Source: Chara braunii (taxonomy: Eukaryota > Streptophyta > Charophyceae > Charales > Characeae). From it: a DNA stretch of 43,166 nt. Numbering within the stretch: position 1 is the stretch's first letter; the number at the start of each line of letters is the position of its first letter. Location: positions 15,806 through 58,971 of the forward strand of contig BFEA01000077.1 of assembly GCA_003427395.1 (NCBI GenBank), in the 5' to 3' direction. The notes under the pieces are model-generated. The model saw only the letters and a program-made list of their open reading frames with translations. It made no database searches and was not told the DNA's origin. Both the position numbers and the translations under genes were made by a program. This document shows, piece after piece, positions 42,487-43,166 of the stretch.

Positions 42487-42967
42487 ATCCGGTGGCCTTG
42501 CTCGACTCGTTAGGCACACAAGTGGCATTCAGAAGGTCGTGGGTTCAATCCCCGTGACCGCCTGTGGCACGCTCCGCGCCAACCAATTGAGATAGTCAGC
42601 TGGATCTACCCATTCCGTATTAGTAAGGTCTTCAGCCAACACGGGTGTGAGTGGCCCGTGAGCCGGTTGCGTGTGGTGTGTGGGAGAGTGTTGGCTTTAG
42701 AGTCTAGACACTACTGTTACTCGATGGGGGTGGGAAAATATGAAAAGGGAGGCTGCCAAATGCTCGGTCCTTGTGTTAGTCGGGCCCCCACCTGCGGGGC
42801 CCCAACACTGCACCCTAAACGTTAGGGCAAAGGGGCAAACATGCCGTTACCTTCCTCCACCAAGAGAGGAAACCTCCCTTCACCGAAGAGACGTAGAAAG
42901 CTTTGCTTGCAGGGGTCCCCTGTATAGCCTTAGGAGTAGTGGCAGGTAGTGAAAGGAAAAAAAGATA
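42487..42967 (+). mobile_element. tRNA-derived SINE, copy B (plus strand)
   Basis: It begins ATCCGGTGGCCTTGCTCGAC. The stretch from TTAGGCAC to the B box GGTTCAATCCCC (42543-42554) aligns almost base for base with copy A (shared AAGTGGCATTCAG). The end repeats the copy A tail: a GGGGTCCCC hairpin (42909-42923), TAGGAGTAGTGGCAGGTAGTG and an A-rich end. The middle is different. No clear target duplication was found. Confidence 0.82.
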
Positions 42968-43022
42968 TGTTCCATGACATGGCAGAAAGTCAGTTAAAAT
43001 ATGTGACGTGAGAGAAATAAAT

Positions 43023-43044
43023 AATTATATATATATATATATAT
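43023..43044. repeat. (AT)n microsatellite
   Basis: An uninterrupted AT run just upstream of the ribozyme. Confidence 0.95.
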
Positions 43045-43079
43045 GGTTAAGGTGGATTATCACTTACAGTGTAATCAGT

Positions 43080-43161
43080 GAGGGGATTCTACAGACTGTT
43101 GAGGGTTCAGCCTCCTGATGAGTCGGTGAAACTCCGACGAAACAGTTTGTCACAGCCCCTC
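43080..43161 (+). ncRNA. Type III hammerhead ribozyme
   Basis: The catalytic core is complete: CTGATGA at 43115-43121, stem II GTCGG/CCGAC (43122-43126 and 43134-43138) with a 7-nt loop, then GAAA at 43139-43142. Stem III pairs 43143-43150 with 43091-43098 (eight pairs, one G-U) and is extended beyond a 5x5 internal loop by GAGGGG (43080-43085) with CCCCTC (43156-43161). Stem I is GAGG/CCTC (43101-43104 and 43111-43114) with a 6-nt loop. The cleavage triplet is GUU (43098-43100), an allowed NUH. The RNA would cut itself after 43100. The window ends five bases later, so the host element on the right is unseen. Confidence 0.93.
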
Positions 43162-43166
43162 GTTTG

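Overview
The window is transposon-dominated eukaryotic DNA with no convincing intact host gene. Plant-type chromodomain Ty3/gypsy elements, an L1-like LINE with a CCHC first ORF, tRNA-derived SINEs and Arabidopsis-type telomere words (CCCTAAA) point to a streptophyte, most likely a charophyte alga such as Chara. That assignment is inference from the style of the elements and was not searched. Almost every protein-coding stretch is broken by stops and frameshifts, so what follows is mainly an annotation of fossils.

Layout. 1-1101: compound microsatellite and anonymous DNA. 1102-9971: a degenerate chromovirus on the minus strand with two LTRs (about 95% alike by eye), an initiator-Met-type primer site, a polypurine tract, and gag, protease, RT, RNase H, integrase and chromodomain remnants. 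9972-14900: a (CA)n tract, then a decayed reverse transcriptase of an unusual lineage, a proline-rich stretch, and a run of C2HC and RING-like zinc fingers, all on the plus strand. 14900-19977: simple repeats, a near-perfect 47-bp-arm hairpin, a tRNA-like fossil, a 5'-truncated LINE with a 17-bp target duplication, and a second LINE tail. 19978-31275: a second, longer chromovirus on the plus strand with a perfect 5-bp target duplication. Its leader carries a nested PIF/Harbinger-like element with a TTA duplication. 31276-32950: anonymous. 32954-38560: an L1-like LINE with a CCHC ORF1 and an endonuclease plus reverse transcriptase ORF2. 38560-40400: LINE-flanking DNA with a proline-rich ORF and copies of a structured repeat. 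40430-43166: an AT-rich foldback repeat, two members of one tRNA-derived SINE family, several tandem duplications and, at the right edge, a complete type III hammerhead ribozyme.

How the parts relate. The two chromoviruses would have encoded their own polyprotein for tRNA-primed reverse transcription and chromodomain-guided integration. The Harbinger-like element and the SINEs encode no protein and would depend on enzymes supplied elsewhere. The items most worth follow-up are the hammerhead, the RT/RING locus, a short repeat whose stems show compensating changes, and the SINE family with a conserved 3' hairpin.
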